A DNA stretch of 64,000 nt from Philonthus cognatus (lineage: Eukaryota; Arthropoda; Insecta; Coleoptera; Staphylinidae): the NCBI GenBank assembly GCA_932526585.2, contig OW052249.1, positions 1,984,001-2,048,000 on the forward strand, written 5' to 3'. The notes below the pieces were generated by a model. That model searched no databases. It worked only from the letters and a program-made list of their open reading frames with translations, and was not told the origin of the DNA. The first letter of the stretch is position 1. The number at the start of each line of letters is the position of its first letter. This document shows positions 45,374 to 55,358 of this stretch, piece by piece. The translations under genes were made by a program, and so were the position numbers.

Positions 45374-45755
45374 ATGGGTGAGTAATTTATTTTAAATAAA
45401 ACAACATTTAAAAAAATATGTTTTGTATTTATAAAGAAACATTTACATTTGTATTACATATATTTTATGTTTTATATTTTTTTATTACAGACCGCATACA
45501 AATCTACAACGAAATTAGAGAGGAATATTGCAGGCGATTCAACAACAAGCGAGTAAACAAGTTAATACGTGCATGTAAATAAGAGAAAATTGAGATTATA
45601 ATAATTTACAGGTCACCATAATCGAGCTGGATGACTCGATACCGCCAATTCCTCTACCCCGGGCAAATATCCTCATCCAGAGGGCAGAGTATACGGCCAT
45701 TATTTGCCCGGAGGATAACGCGCTCGTGTGGTTGCGGATCCATAACACATTATAA
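45374..45755 (+). CDS. Small three-exon plus-strand Polinton gene (about 69 residues)
   Basis: Exons 45374-45377, 45491-45552 and 45612-45755 are separated by introns with donors GTGAGT and GTAAAC and acceptors ATTACAG and TTTACAG. Phases agree throughout and the reading ends in TAA at 45753-45755, followed by AATAAA at 45759-45764. Exon 2 encodes a charged helix-like stretch (YNEIREEYCRRFNNKR). Exon 3 encodes an Ile/Pro-rich segment with RAEYTAIICPEDNALVWLRI, and is clearly richer in GC than its neighbours. The first exon holds only the Met codon and one base, so ORF finders miss it. No family recognised. It is the only plus-strand gene of the element and converges on the integrase with 20 bp between stops. 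The splicing model is inferred. Confidence 0.65.
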
Positions 45756-45775
45756 TTTAATAAAAGACTAAATAT

Positions 45776-46708
45776 TTATAAAACATTTTTATTTGATATC
45801 CATGAATTATGTGAATCATCCAAACCCAACCATTTTACTAAAACTTTATTCTTCATTCTTTTAATAACTTTTTCGACGAGATATACATCCTGATGTTGAA
45901 CTTTTTTTAATTCTTCCTCATAGAATCCTCCAATTATGTCCTGGTTTTTTATATCTCGTAGTAGATATGTTCTGGGGTTCGTGTTTTGAACTTTGGATAC
46001 TGTGAAGATTTCGTTGGACCAATTTGGGGTGTAATTTTTATCAAATGCTTGACGATGTTTGCTAATCCTTACGTGGTCACTAACTTTAAATTTCTTCCTA
46101 AATCCATCAAAAACTTTTAAATTACTGTACACAGAATTTAACAATAATTTTTCCTTATTTTTATTTACTTGTTTTGGTTTCATACCAATTGTTCTATGTT
46201 TTGTATTATTATATTTATTAATTATATTTTGTAGAATACTAATCCAATTATAATTGCCTTGCATGCTAAATTCCTTCCACATCAGTTCTTTAATAGTTCT
46301 ATTGTACCGTTCAACAATTGAACTTTTTAAAGATGAAAATGTGCTGTAATGATTAATTCCATATTTTTCACATAGTTTTTTAAAATTGTTGTTGTAAAAC
46401 TCAGTACCATTGTCTGTTTGAATATTTGCAGGTATCTGCCTCTTTTTCAACAATTTTTCCATTTGTAAGGCAACTTCTTTTCCAGTTTTTGTTTTTAACG
46501 GTAAAGCCCACCCAAATTTAGAAAAAGCATTTATAACCATCAATATATATTTGTATCCTTTATTTTCCTTGGCATAAGGTATCATTTCAACTAAATCCGC
46601 TTGGTATAAATCATTTAAACTCTTCAATATTACTCGACGTCTACGAAAATGTTTCCGAACTGGGGCGTGAATTTCATCAATTACATCGCGTTTAATGTTG
46701 GGTTTCAT
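45776..46708 (-). CDS. int: Polinton integrase (retroviral DDE type) with chromodomain
   Basis: 310 residues, intact. The rve core has D38 (YQADLVEM), D99 (QTDNGTEFYNN) and E133 (SIVERYNRTIKELMW), a D-D-33-E spacing. The C-terminal part has a chromodomain-like segment (VEKVIKRMKNKVLVKWLGLD) that can direct insertion to chromatin marks. The N-terminal zinc-binding HHCC part usual in retroviruses is absent or degenerate; the ORF starts close to the core. The start overlaps the end of the upstream 161-residue gene by 17 nt. Performs joining of the linear element to host DNA with a 6-bp stagger, as seen in the AAACGA duplication. Confidence 0.95.
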   Translation of the reverse strand: MKPNIKRDVIDEIHAPVRKHFRRRRVILKSLNDLYQADLVEMIPYAKENKGYKYILMVINAFSKFGWALPLKTKTGKEVALQMEKLLKKRQIPANIQTDNGTEFYNNNFKKLCEKYGINHYSTFSSLKSSIVERYNRTIKELMWKEFSMQGNYNWISILQNIINKYNNTKHRTIGMKPKQVNKNKEKLLLNSVYSNLKVFDGFRKKFKVSDHVRISKHRQAFDKNYTPNWSNEIFTVSKVQNTNPRTYLLRDIKNQDIIGGFYEEELKKVQHQDVYLVEKVIKRMKNKVLVKWLGLDDSHNSWISNKNVL

Positions 46709-47177
46709 TAGTATTTTGTTCGATTAATATCTCAATGCAAAACTTCTTATCGACACCTTCTGGAGTCGCTGCAAATCTGCGCTTAATTTGTATTGTATCA
46801 TTCAATTTAAGGTTTGTTAATTCAGACAATACATACTTTTCATTAATAAATAGAATTACATTTCCCAGGTAATTTGTTTTAAGAACTTTTCCAGCGTATA
46901 ATGTGTTTTTATATAATATATCACCCCCCTTATTATCAATTGTATAGAATCCATCGGAAGATACGTTTCCGTTGCCGGCAAGTGTCAAAATTAACCTATA
47001 TCTTCTATCTTTATCTGTTTCATCGAATTTAAAATACCTCTGAATTATCTTGTCTAAATTGTTAGATTTTTTAATATAGCTCGAGACACTATGCCCATGT
47101 ACATGTTTTCCAAATTTGTCAACAGTCATTGCACCAAAAATAGAATTTCCAAATTTGTCTAAACTCATTTTATACAC
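46692..47177 (-). CDS. Polinton protein of unknown function (161 residues)
   Basis: Intact ORF. The N-terminus has a twice-repeated LDKFGNSI / VDKFGKHVHG motif; the rest is predicted beta-rich with Gly turns (LTLAGNGNVSSDGFYTID). It could be a small capsid-associated or spike protein given its beta character, but I have no family match. Its end overlaps the integrase start, so the two may share a transcript. Confidence 0.7.
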   Translation of the reverse strand: MYKMSLDKFGNSIFGAMTVDKFGKHVHGHSVSSYIKKSNNLDKIIQRYFKFDETDKDRRYRLILTLAGNGNVSSDGFYTIDNKGGDILYKNTLYAGKVLKTNYLGNVILFINEKYVLSELTNLKLNDTIQIKRRFAATPEGVDKKFCIEILIEQNTNETQH

Positions 47178-47240
47178 CGGTTGCTCGTCTGGTGTCTAAT
47201 GAGATAATAACATATGTTTATTTCAGGAGCCACACTTATA

Positions 47241-48482
47241 TTACTTTATAATGTTTGCTTCCTTCAATTCTTCAATTATTGAAATTATTTCATTTGTATG
47301 CGCATTATTGCCAGCACTTTGTGAAGCTAATAATAAGCGTAATCTATCTACAAGTTCATTCGGATTATCCCAATATTGCAATTCTAAGGAAGAATTGGGA
47401 ATAATTTTTTTTTGCAAACCGCGTCCAACTTTCCATTTTTTAGTCCACCACACTTTTGGAGGTTGACCATTTAAAATTGGCTTAATAATGTTTACATATT
47501 TCAAAGCTTTACTACCAATACGTTTTCCGCTTGGATCATAATTAAATCGCGTCGCAGATGTTTGCTCTAAAATACGTTTATAATTTCGAACATCGTCAGG
47601 TTTAAAAGTGTAAGGGTCCTTTTTGAAAAGTAATTCGTATAGACCGGTAGTGCCCTTATATGGCACATCGTTAATAACAACATTTGCTCTATCAAACTTA
47701 AGTGCCGCGTTTCCGATATACAAAACACCATCAAATGTTTGACGAACTCCATAACGAGTATCGAATTTATCTCCACGATCTAATTTAAAGTCAATCAAAT
47801 ATGCGCGAGGTATATGATGAAATTGTTTCAGGGTTTGTTGTAGGACTGACGAAGTATTAAGTTCGTCTACCAGTCTATCATGAGCTTCATCTAAACGTGT
47901 GGTAGCAGTCCGTAGGACTGTAGCGTCATCATCAGAATCTACGATCTCTTCATCATCATCATCATCCTCATCATCATCATCGTCATCATGTGTGACGTTT
48001 CCTGTTCTTGGCGGTGAAGTTTGATAAACTTCTTCAGTGTATCCTGTTGCAGTATCCTCAATCGGTGTTGATGTAATAATATCTTTTTTCAAATGCAATT
48101 GATGTCTCGGTCTTCTGGGTGTTGATGATGACGTTTTAATGGGTGTAAATATTCGTTTGTGTACTTTAATTTTCAACGGACGTTTTCTAATAGTTTCCTC
48201 AGATGAGGTTACATTGGATTGCGGTGTAGTAAATATTTTTCTGCGTATTTGCGATTTTCTACTTGAACCAAATCCCGTTTCTTTTTCTTTAACATAACTA
48301 GAATCAATAGGAACAAATTCTTCATTGAATTTACTAGCGATTTGTTTCAGTGGTTCACTCAAGGGTAATAACGTTGCGGCAAGATGTTCTTTTGAGTCTG
48401 CAATATCTGTTTTTAACGATCGAATTTTATCACGCAAAGCACTACGTGCTTCCACGAGTTGCTTTGCAATGTCTTTATCCAT
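47241..48482 (-). CDS. Polinton DUF8207-like protein (413 residues)
   Basis: Intact ORF. The N-terminal ~60 residues form a coiled-coil-like helix (ARSALRDKIRSLKTDI). A basic linker follows, then a long acidic run (residues 166-186, mostly Asp). The conserved C-terminal domain contains YIGNAALKFDRANVVINDVP and TGLYELLFKKDP, the signature I associate with DUF8207 proteins widespread in insect Polintons. The function is not known. It lies between the ATPase and the integrase group on the same strand. Confidence 0.75.
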   Translation of the reverse strand: MDKDIAKQLVEARSALRDKIRSLKTDIADSKEHLAATLLPLSEPLKQIASKFNEEFVPIDSSYVKEKETGFGSSRKSQIRRKIFTTPQSNVTSSEETIRKRPLKIKVHKRIFTPIKTSSSTPRRPRHQLHLKKDIITSTPIEDTATGYTEEVYQTSPPRTGNVTHDDDDDDEDDDDDEEIVDSDDDATVLRTATTRLDEAHDRLVDELNTSSVLQQTLKQFHHIPRAYLIDFKLDRGDKFDTRYGVRQTFDGVLYIGNAALKFDRANVVINDVPYKGTTGLYELLFKKDPYTFKPDDVRNYKRILEQTSATRFNYDPSGKRIGSKALKYVNIIKPILNGQPPKVWWTKKWKVGRGLQKKIIPNSSLELQYWDNPNELVDRLRLLLASQSAGNNAHTNEIISIIEELKEANIIK

Positions 48483-48539
48483 GTTAAGAACGCAAAGTGT
48501 CTGTAAACACTGATAACATCTGCATCGTTACAGCGCTTT

Positions 48540-49229
48540 TTAAATAGTCAGAAATTTATCGAAACCTTTTCGATAACGACCATTCGTTACAGGACAATCT
48601 AAATCAATTACGAATGGAGAATAAGGTTGCTTACAACATTCTGTGCAAGTTTCTAGAAATGTATTCAATGTCATGTCACCTATTACGTGATCATTGAAAA
48701 TATGCTTTAAATTTGTTGCATCTTGCTTAAATATTACCAATAAATTACAATTGTCTCGAACCAATTGCTTTTGAATGGCACTGTAACTTTGGCATATTTT
48801 AAAACAATCAACATTTTTGTGTCGACCGTATGAAAAAAATTCCTTAATTACATTATGACCGGTCGGTGGAATATCATCAAATATAACAATGGAATATTCT
48901 TTAATATTTTCAGGCGGTCCAAGTGATTCAACATCCGAAAACTCAAAATAACCACATTCTGGCACGTCTTTTACTATTGATCGTAGATACGCGTATTTAT
49001 TTTGAAATAATGATTTTGAACACAAGTATATGTTTTTAAAACGTAAACCGTTGGTTGCAAGTAATAATGATAGCATTGCATTTGTTTTACCGCAGCCAGA
49101 AGGGCCTATAATAAGACCTCTTTTGCAATTTCCTCCAAATAGATCACTATGTCGTTTATATCGAAACTCGTTAAGATCAAAATTTATTATTGGTAATGAC
49201 AAGCAGTGATTTTCAACATTTTCCGACAT
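48540..49229 (-). CDS. atp: Packaging ATPase (FtsK/HerA class)
   Basis: 229 residues, intact. Walker A GPSGCGKT at residues 42-49, Walker B IVIFDDI at about 114-120, and a Gln in CQSYSAIQKQ that fits the sensor position. Size and layout match the Polinton and adenovirus-like genome-packaging ATPases of the A32 type. It would pump DNA into the capsid. Confidence 0.93.
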   Translation of the reverse strand: MSENVENHCLSLPIINFDLNEFRYKRHSDLFGGNCKRGLIIGPSGCGKTNAMLSLLLATNGLRFKNIYLCSKSLFQNKYAYLRSIVKDVPECGYFEFSDVESLGPPENIKEYSIVIFDDIPPTGHNVIKEFFSYGRHKNVDCFKICQSYSAIQKQLVRDNCNLLVIFKQDATNLKHIFNDHVIGDMTLNTFLETCTECCKQPYSPFVIDLDCPVTNGRYRKGFDKFLTI

Positions 49230-49600
49230 AATAATGCTATAAAAAACCCAACCCTGCGTACAACTTAATTTTTGAAGGGTGAATGAAAAGAAATTGAATT
49301 GTCAACAGTTATATATTACAAATAATATTAATAATTAAATATAAAAACTAATACTAAATAAAAACTATAAAAAAAACTAATACTAAATAAGAACTATAAA
49401 ATAATTCCCTGACAGATGGTAACACACATCCAAATGACTAGGAGCGACACACATCAACCACACACGACTAGCAACAGACAATGACCACAAAAGCAGATGT
49501 AGCAATCAAACACCTCATTACAATTGTTTGAAAAGAATTAGACTTGAAACAAATTGACAAATTTAAAAAATAGTTACAAAAATGTAATGTGCTTTCACAA
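49230..49600. other. Intergenic stretch, no gene seen
   Basis: AT- and A-rich. It lies between the ATPase start and the end of the multi-exon gene. A near-duplicate of ACTAATACTAAATAAAAACT occurs twice. Confidence 0.5.
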
Positions 49601-51347
49601 TTAAATTTCTTTTAAACGTTTTTTTAAACTTGTCAATGAATAATGCTCCTCTCGTAGCTGATTTCGTTTTGCAGCTAAGTAATTACTAACGTCAGGAGTG
49701 TTAGAATTAGTAGATTGCACAACGAACTCAACCACATCAGGCTTTGAAAAACTATTCAAATTATCGATTATACTATCAATTCTTTCCAATCGATCATCAA
49801 TGGATGTCATGAAAGAGTCTTTGCGAGCTTGCATAGAACGAATTGTTCCTTTATCACAAATGATGGCTCGCATAAACTCTTCGAAATTGTTAGTAGTAGT
49901 GGTTAAGGGAGGAATCTGGTTGGGTGGTATAATTGTCGGTGGAGGAGCGTTAAGATTGGGGTTAGTTGCTCTTACTACATCTGCTGATGAAGATCTTCCA
50001 GGTAAAACTGTATTGGTTATTTGCAATTCACGGACAGAAGATCGAACAGCACCGTTATCTTGAGAAAGTGTAATTTCTTGTGATAACCGCACTGATTTAA
50101 ACAAGCCACCCAGCTCACTGTCTCCCATATCCGAAACTGCAAATCGACCATCAGTATTATTTTCCGACTCGACTTGGCTGGAAGATCTTTGGCACCCACC
50201 TGCAGGCCACAATCGCAACGGAGACTGAGTCATCTGAGCTGATTGCTGTGGCCCAGGTGTGCTCGATTTTGTCCCTGCAATTAAACAAAAAACATTGCAA
50301 TTAATAAATATCATTAAATATTACAAAAAATACAGGACTTACCTCTCACGTCATTGGTTGCAAGTGATGCATCAAAACCTGGCTGGGAAACCACCAAGTT
50401 TACCAATGACTGAGGAAATGTATAATTTTGCCCAGTCGGTACCGCGACATAATTTTGTCCAGTCGGCATCGCGTAATACGTGGAATCGTTTTGCACGATG
50501 ACAAACTGGTTTGAGGGTTGAGGTTGTGCAATAATTTGGAATGAGGATTGTTGTGGTGGTTGGATTTGCATATTTTGTTGGATTTGGAATGAAGGATTTT
50601 TTGTTTGCGGTTCGACTAGGTGTATGCTCTGAGGGCGTTGTGGTTGATGTGTGCTGCTGCTGTATTTGTTTTTTTGGCCCTGCTTGGATAATGTCGAAGG
50701 TTGGTGGTTAGAAGGCGATCCAACAAGTAACGGCATTGAACACATAGGATTCGTTCGCCCTGTACACAATAATTATGCATTAAAATTATAATTAGGAATA
50801 GAAAATAATACATAATAAAATATCTAATCAACCCGGAAATAACCTTTAGTCTTTCGTTCCTTTTTCGCTTTCAACGATCGATCAGTTGCCGGTTCGCCTT
50901 TCTCCTTCGAAAGCAATTTATTTGATGAATCATCTGCCACTGATTTCTTTTTGTCATTTGTAAACAAATCAAAATCATCCCATGATTCATCAAATGAAAC
51001 TGAAAACAATAACAATAGATAATCTAGAAACATTTAAATAAGACGTGTTTTAAATACTTTTTACATCAGGTCCAATTATGTTAGGATGTGCATCTGAATT
51101 GGTGGTGCTCGTTTTCTCAACTTCACCTTAAAACAATAGACAATAAATAAGATACATTTGATTAAATAGAATTAAAAAAAAAAACAAAATACCTAACATA
51201 TTCCCATCCATGCTGGAGTTCAGAAAATCGTCGATGCAAATGATCTTGTTACCTAAAAGCAAAAACAAACACACAAAATAAGAATATCCAAAATATGTTA
51301 AAAATATTCAATCACCAAAATATAAATAAAGACCACTTACCTTCCAT
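49601..51347 (-). CDS. Multi-exon Polinton gene, Gln/Pro/Ser-rich protein of unknown function
   Basis: Six exons can be placed from splice signals: 51347-51341 (7 nt, ATG at 51347), 51252-51193, 51126-51065, 50999-50844, 50759-50343 and 50274-49601. Joins 1-2-3 and 4-5-6 keep the frame; the join from exon 3 to exon 4 does not with the sites I chose, so one site or base is wrong. Exon 4 is acidic then Lys-rich; exon 5 is Gln/Pro-rich with a doubled PTGQNY motif; exon 6 ends in a helical, coiled-coil-prone part (SIDDRLERIDSIIDNLNSFS). No family recognised. Such a heavily spliced gene is unusual in a virus-like element and points to nuclear expression. Confidence 0.6.
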
Positions 51348-51352
51348 TTTAG

Positions 51353-51975
51353 AGTGGAGATGTTGTTCGTTCCAAAACTTGCACTGGATGTGATTTCTTG
51401 GTTTGTTCTGACTTCTTTTATACCCAATTTTGAGGTCAGTAAACGGTAGCGAAAGTAAAACAAGTGAGGGGGAATCGAGGTTAAATTTTTTTCGGGGGGT
51501 GGGCGGAGTAGCCAACTGGGGCGTGGGGGAGGAGCCAAGGAGGGGGCGGGGCGGGGAGTGGCCAAGGGGGCGTGGCGTGGGAGGAGCCAAGGAGGGGGCG
51601 TGGCAATGGGCGTAACTGGAGGGGGTAATTTTATTTTGACGCCTCCCCGCTGCCGAAGGGGGGGGGGGGGGGGACGAACGTATTTTTAGACGTTTTCCCC
51701 ACTCCTACCCCCACTCTTCCCTCTCTCTTTGTGGGAGGAAAGTAGGAGGAGAGTAGGAGGAGACTAGGAGGAGATTCCTTCTAACCATCATTCTCTTTTT
51801 TTTCTCTTTCTTTTTTTTCTCTTTCTTTTTTTCTCTTTCTTTTTTTCTTTCTTTTTTTTTCTCTTTCTTTTTTTTCTCTTTCTTTTTTGTTTATTTTTTT
51901 AGTTGCCGCAATTAAAACAAGTTATATTATAAAAAACATTTTTTATTTCTTAATCATGGATACATTGAATATTTA
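51353..51975. other. GC-skewed, low-complexity intergenic region
   Basis: A G-rich plus strand (GGGGGCGGGGCGGGGAGTGG, AGGAGCCAAGGAGGGGGCG repeats) passes into a ~16-base G-run (about 51659-51674), GGAGGAGA repeats and then a TTTCTCTTTCTTT tract (51790-51895). G-quadruplex formation is plausible. ORFs here are low-complexity artefacts. The promoter of the multi-exon minus-strand gene should lie at its left edge. Confidence 0.7.
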
Positions 51976-52380
51976 TTAAACAATATACATTGAACAATAA
52001 CAATAACAGCAATCACATTTTACGATACTCTTGCAAAAGAAACAATCCTTCTTCATTGGTGGTGGTCCATCGACATGTGTCATCCAATTAGCCGTGTTGA
52101 AATGTTCATTGCATGGCAATCTTCCTTGTAAACATTTCATTGTGCGTATGTGGTCCGGTAATATGGGCCATAACGTAGCGAGTTCCAATGGTGTCATTCG
52201 TTTTAGCAAATAAATTAATGTAGAATTAGTAGCACGTTGATCTTCTAGAAATGGTGTCCCGTCTCTACCGATATATTTTGATAATGCATTGTTAATCCTT
52301 CTTAAATAATTAATAACATAATACTTTAAGTTACAAGTATACTGTCGAACTGTTTCCATGTTAACACAGTTGTGAACCAA
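51976..52380 (-). CDS. Small Cys-rich Polinton protein (134 residues)
   Basis: Intact ORF. It has a leucine-rich helical part (LIYLLKRMTPLELATLWPIL) followed by a C-terminal Cys/His cluster (KKDCFFCKSIVKCDCCYCYC) likely to bind zinc. No family recognised. Same strand as the capsid genes, 116 bp beyond the stop of the 170-residue gene. Confidence 0.6.
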   Translation of the reverse strand: MVHNCVNMETVRQYTCNLKYYVINYLRRINNALSKYIGRDGTPFLEDQRATNSTLIYLLKRMTPLELATLWPILPDHIRTMKCLQGRLPCNEHFNTANWMTHVDGPPPMKKDCFFCKSIVKCDCCYCYCSMYIV

Positions 52381-52496
52381 TGCCGTCTGATATTATTTCA
52401 CTTTCCGACTCAATTATATGCATTCAAGTTTGCTGTACATTTGTTCTTTTTTCTGTTCTACTCCATTTGCTGAAGGTTGTTTCGTCGCAACCTCTT

Positions 52497-53009
52497 TTAT
52501 AAAATTGTTTCTTCTTCTTCTTCATCTTGCATGTAATAATTGATAGGATTTGACATTTTATCGTAGATATAATACACATTTGTTAATGCACACATTGTAT
52601 AATCTGTATCTTTGTGATACGTACACTTTGGGTGAGACGCTGACAACTTTATATCCAATCTTTTAATGTCCTCAATTGGCCGATCCAATATTTTCTGTAG
52701 ATATTGTGATTTTTGCTCACCTCTCACATAAATGTTTTTAGCTTTTTTACTAAACACTCGAATAATTTTATCAATTTTATTGAGTGGTACATTTCCACTA
52801 GTCCATTCCAAATGGTGGAAATTCGAAGTTAACCAATGTGCTGTTCGACGTTGCTTAGCAGGTAAACAATTTACAGAATGGGGAGCCTCAAACAAATAAT
52901 GGCTAATTCGACGTTCGCTATCACAAATAGCCACTTCTTTCGGTAGTAATTTATCATTACTATCGTAAAAACCTTGAATGTCGATTATGATATAGTCCAA
53001 TGTATCCAT
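52497..53009 (-). CDS. Polinton protein of unknown function (170 residues), possible nuclease-like fold
   Basis: Intact ORF. The start IIIDIQGFYDSNDKLLPKEV resembles the first strand and acidic residue of RNase H-like 3'-5' exonucleases (strand-D-x-x-G-hairpin). IYVRGEQKSQYLQKIL would be the next strand and helix, and CTYHKDTDYTMCAL holds conserved Cys/His residues. The C-terminus is acidic. I recall related sequences of unassigned function beside the capsid genes in insect Polintons. The nuclease idea is inference. Confidence 0.65.
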   Translation of the reverse strand: MDTLDYIIIDIQGFYDSNDKLLPKEVAICDSERRISHYLFEAPHSVNCLPAKQRRTAHWLTSNFHHLEWTSGNVPLNKIDKIIRVFSKKAKNIYVRGEQKSQYLQKILDRPIEDIKRLDIKLSASHPKCTYHKDTDYTMCALTNVYYIYDKMSNPINYYMQDEEEEETIL

Positions 53010-53150
53010 AATTTGTTTGTGTACTTCTTAATTCATTCACTTCTTGTACTTGACTGATGTGTAAAGCAAATTACACTACTTTTATAATGACAATCGCCCC
53101 TCCTTGTTTTATAGCAACAGGGAATTGCAGCAGGACGGGTAACACCTCTT

Positions 53151-54392
53151 TTACAACAATTCTTTTACCACTTTTGTTAGTGGTGCATAATAAAACGCCT
53201 TATCGTGCAAAATTAAACAGTATGCTGTCGTATTAGCCGGAACTGGTTCTTTTGAAGTAAATTCAATTTTAATTTCAACGCCACTTTTGTGAATAGTGTC
53301 TGCCTGATACGTACAATCGATTCCTACTAATGGAATTTTCTCTTTAAATTCTGCTGGTGAAAACATTGGTTCACTTTCTGGCACATAGTAGTATGATTGT
53401 TGGAATCTGCTATACATATCGTACACAATAGCATATTTATTGTTATCAAAATCAATATTTAAATTATCATACGGAAATCTTGTACCGTTCAAAAATACAT
53501 TTAGGTTTGTCAACTTTATATTATCAAATAGAGCCATTGAAGACTTCATCTGGCCTTTTCGATTGGTTTGAAAACCGAAAATAATATATCTGGGCGTTTC
53601 GAGTTGCGGCGCCGTCTTTACGGCCCATGTATGTCTTGTTGTTTGCGGCAATGACGGATACTCATGAATCTCCCAACTTCTAAACCATAAATTGATATTT
53701 TGATTTTTGTCAGTTAATTTTGTCAAGGCTAACTGTTCTCGTAGACCGACTGCAATTTGAGGTATTCTCCAAATAATTTTATCTATTGTCAATTTTACTT
53801 TTTCTTTTTCAGCTTCACTTTGAACAATTACATCGTTATCATCGTTATTCCGAATGAGTACCAACTCTTGTCTACAGTTTAATACAACTTTCTTAAAATC
53901 TTCCGCAAATCCTAAAATACTTTTAAGCGGTACACTAATTGCAAAATGTCCATTGTCATCGACTATATCGCAGAAACCTTTTTTCTCAATGTCCCACCCT
54001 GCATTTTGTAATTTAATCATTTCATTTTTATTATACGAAAAATATCCTTTCATACATGATGTCACTCCCACGTTTCTAACGGAATCCACTTGAACACCAT
54101 TCATTAAATACCGAAGATCGCTAATCATAAAGCCTGCTGGGTTGTTGACTAATTTTGAATTCTTACTAGCCTCGTTTTTAACATTCCCATCCTCACCAAC
54201 TTTCCGTAGAGTACCCTCTACATATAAATAACTCTCTCCTGGTAATGTATAATTGTCAGTTTCAGGAACCGTTATCCTAATTTCATCATTATTATCAAAA
54301 CTTGCCGATCCATAAGGTTGGTATGAATGATACTCGTAACTTACTATTGCATTGTTAGATTTAACTTTGTCGGTAACATTTAAAATGTCCAT
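53151..54392 (-). CDS. mcp: Major capsid protein, double jelly-roll
   Basis: 413 residues, intact. The opening MDILNVTDKV and YEYHSYQPYGSASFDNNDEI, and the internal LPGESYLYVEGTLRK, are characteristic of insect Polinton major capsid proteins, which fold as two tandem jelly-rolls and build hexons of a pseudo-T capsid. The sequence is beta-rich throughout with few helices. The ATG overlaps the stop of the upstream 70-residue gene (TAATG), so translation may be coupled or the transcript shared. Confidence 0.92.
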   Translation of the reverse strand: MDILNVTDKVKSNNAIVSYEYHSYQPYGSASFDNNDEIRITVPETDNYTLPGESYLYVEGTLRKVGEDGNVKNEASKNSKLVNNPAGFMISDLRYLMNGVQVDSVRNVGVTSCMKGYFSYNKNEMIKLQNAGWDIEKKGFCDIVDDNGHFAISVPLKSILGFAEDFKKVVLNCRQELVLIRNNDDNDVIVQSEAEKEKVKLTIDKIIWRIPQIAVGLREQLALTKLTDKNQNINLWFRSWEIHEYPSLPQTTRHTWAVKTAPQLETPRYIIFGFQTNRKGQMKSSMALFDNIKLTNLNVFLNGTRFPYDNLNIDFDNNKYAIVYDMYSRFQQSYYYVPESEPMFSPAEFKEKIPLVGIDCTYQADTIHKSGVEIKIEFTSKEPVPANTTAYCLILHDKAFYYAPLTKVVKELL

Positions 54393-54604
54393 TATTTTAG
54401 TAGTTTATAGCCCAAATCTTCTAAGAATATACGATTTTCTGTTGTTAACTTCTTCACTTTTTTTAGGCTACTGCACACATTTTTCATATCGCTACCCAAT
54501 TTATAGGCTGACCGGTTTGCTGTGTTCTTCTTCTTCTTCTTCTTAACAATATGGTTCCTCTTTCGATTCGACGTTTTTGAGTTATATAACTTCATCTCAT
54601 TCAA
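54392..54604 (-). CDS. Small basic Polinton protein (70 residues)
   Basis: Intact ORF between the two capsid genes, overlapping both (8 nt with the minor capsid gene, 1 nt with the major). Very Lys/Arg-rich N-terminus with a run of six Lys, then a helical end (LTTENRIFLEDLGYKLLK). A basic protein beside capsid genes could be a DNA-condensing core protein; this is inference. Confidence 0.7.
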   Translation of the reverse strand: MNEMKLYNSKTSNRKRNHIVKKKKKKNTANRSAYKLGSDMKNVCSSLKKVKKLTTENRIFLEDLGYKLLK

Positions 54605-55322
54605 CCTTACGCAAGTGTAATCGTGTCGTTACTTCTTCACCTCTAAAATTGATCAATTTCCCTGATTGATCCAACACTCTTACCACAATTGTACTGATAA
54701 TATCTCCAGTAACAGATAAATATATAGGTAAATGTGGCGATTCTACCATCTTATATCCGGCCGGCACTTTAGGAAAAAAATGATAAAGCACGTGTACCGG
54801 TTCACCGTTATTATAAGAACCGCTCACTAAATTGCAATAAATTTGAATTGCATTGACTGTGTGGATATTAACAATATTTTCTGCTTCATAACTCTTTCCG
54901 CCCATTAGTACTTTCTTATCAAATCCCAATAAGGTTCCTATACTTTTTTCAGCTGTAAAATCGATTTCTACATCGGTTTTTATGTGCACCTTCTGAGTAT
55001 TATTATTACCGCGTATACGGACCAATGCCGTATTGTCAATGTCCCCTTCTATTTTAGTCTCTATAAAATCAGCAATATCATCTAAACCGTAAATTCCAAC
55101 GGGCAATTCTACTATTTTTTTGTTGTTTCCTATTTTGTAGTGAAATAAATTATTTGATATGTCAACGTTTGGAATTGAATTGAATGACTCAAAATTGAGT
55201 AAAGCCAACTCATATTCTTCATCTTCATCTTTGCTCAAATAAATCGGTGGATTAAAATTGCAACTTAACTCGGAACTGATTCCGGTCAACGTAAACGTAA
55301 GCGAATGAGAAGTTTTCACCAT
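54597..55322 (-). CDS. Minor capsid (penton-like) protein, single jelly-roll
   Basis: 241 residues, intact. The N-terminal SHSLTFTLTGISSELSCNFN and PIYLSKDEDEEYELALLNF, and the beta-rich body, match the Polinton minor capsid protein, which forms pentameric vertices. Its position directly upstream of the basic protein and the major capsid gene is the usual one. Confidence 0.85.
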   Translation of the reverse strand: MVKTSHSLTFTLTGISSELSCNFNPPIYLSKDEDEEYELALLNFESFNSIPNVDISNNLFHYKIGNNKKIVELPVGIYGLDDIADFIETKIEGDIDNTALVRIRGNNNTQKVHIKTDVEIDFTAEKSIGTLLGFDKKVLMGGKSYEAENIVNIHTVNAIQIYCNLVSGSYNNGEPVHVLYHFFPKVPAGYKMVESPHLPIYLSVTGDIISTIVVRVLDQSGKLINFRGEEVTTRLHLRKVE

Positions 55323-55358
55323 TGCGTTTAGTCTTCGACTGATGTTTAAATTGTTTTC

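Noticed and set aside
51308..51615. Pro/Arg-rich and Gly-rich ORFs in the GC-skewed region
   Set aside because: Present on both strands over the same low-complexity DNA; they overlap exon 1 of the spliced gene and have no conserved features.
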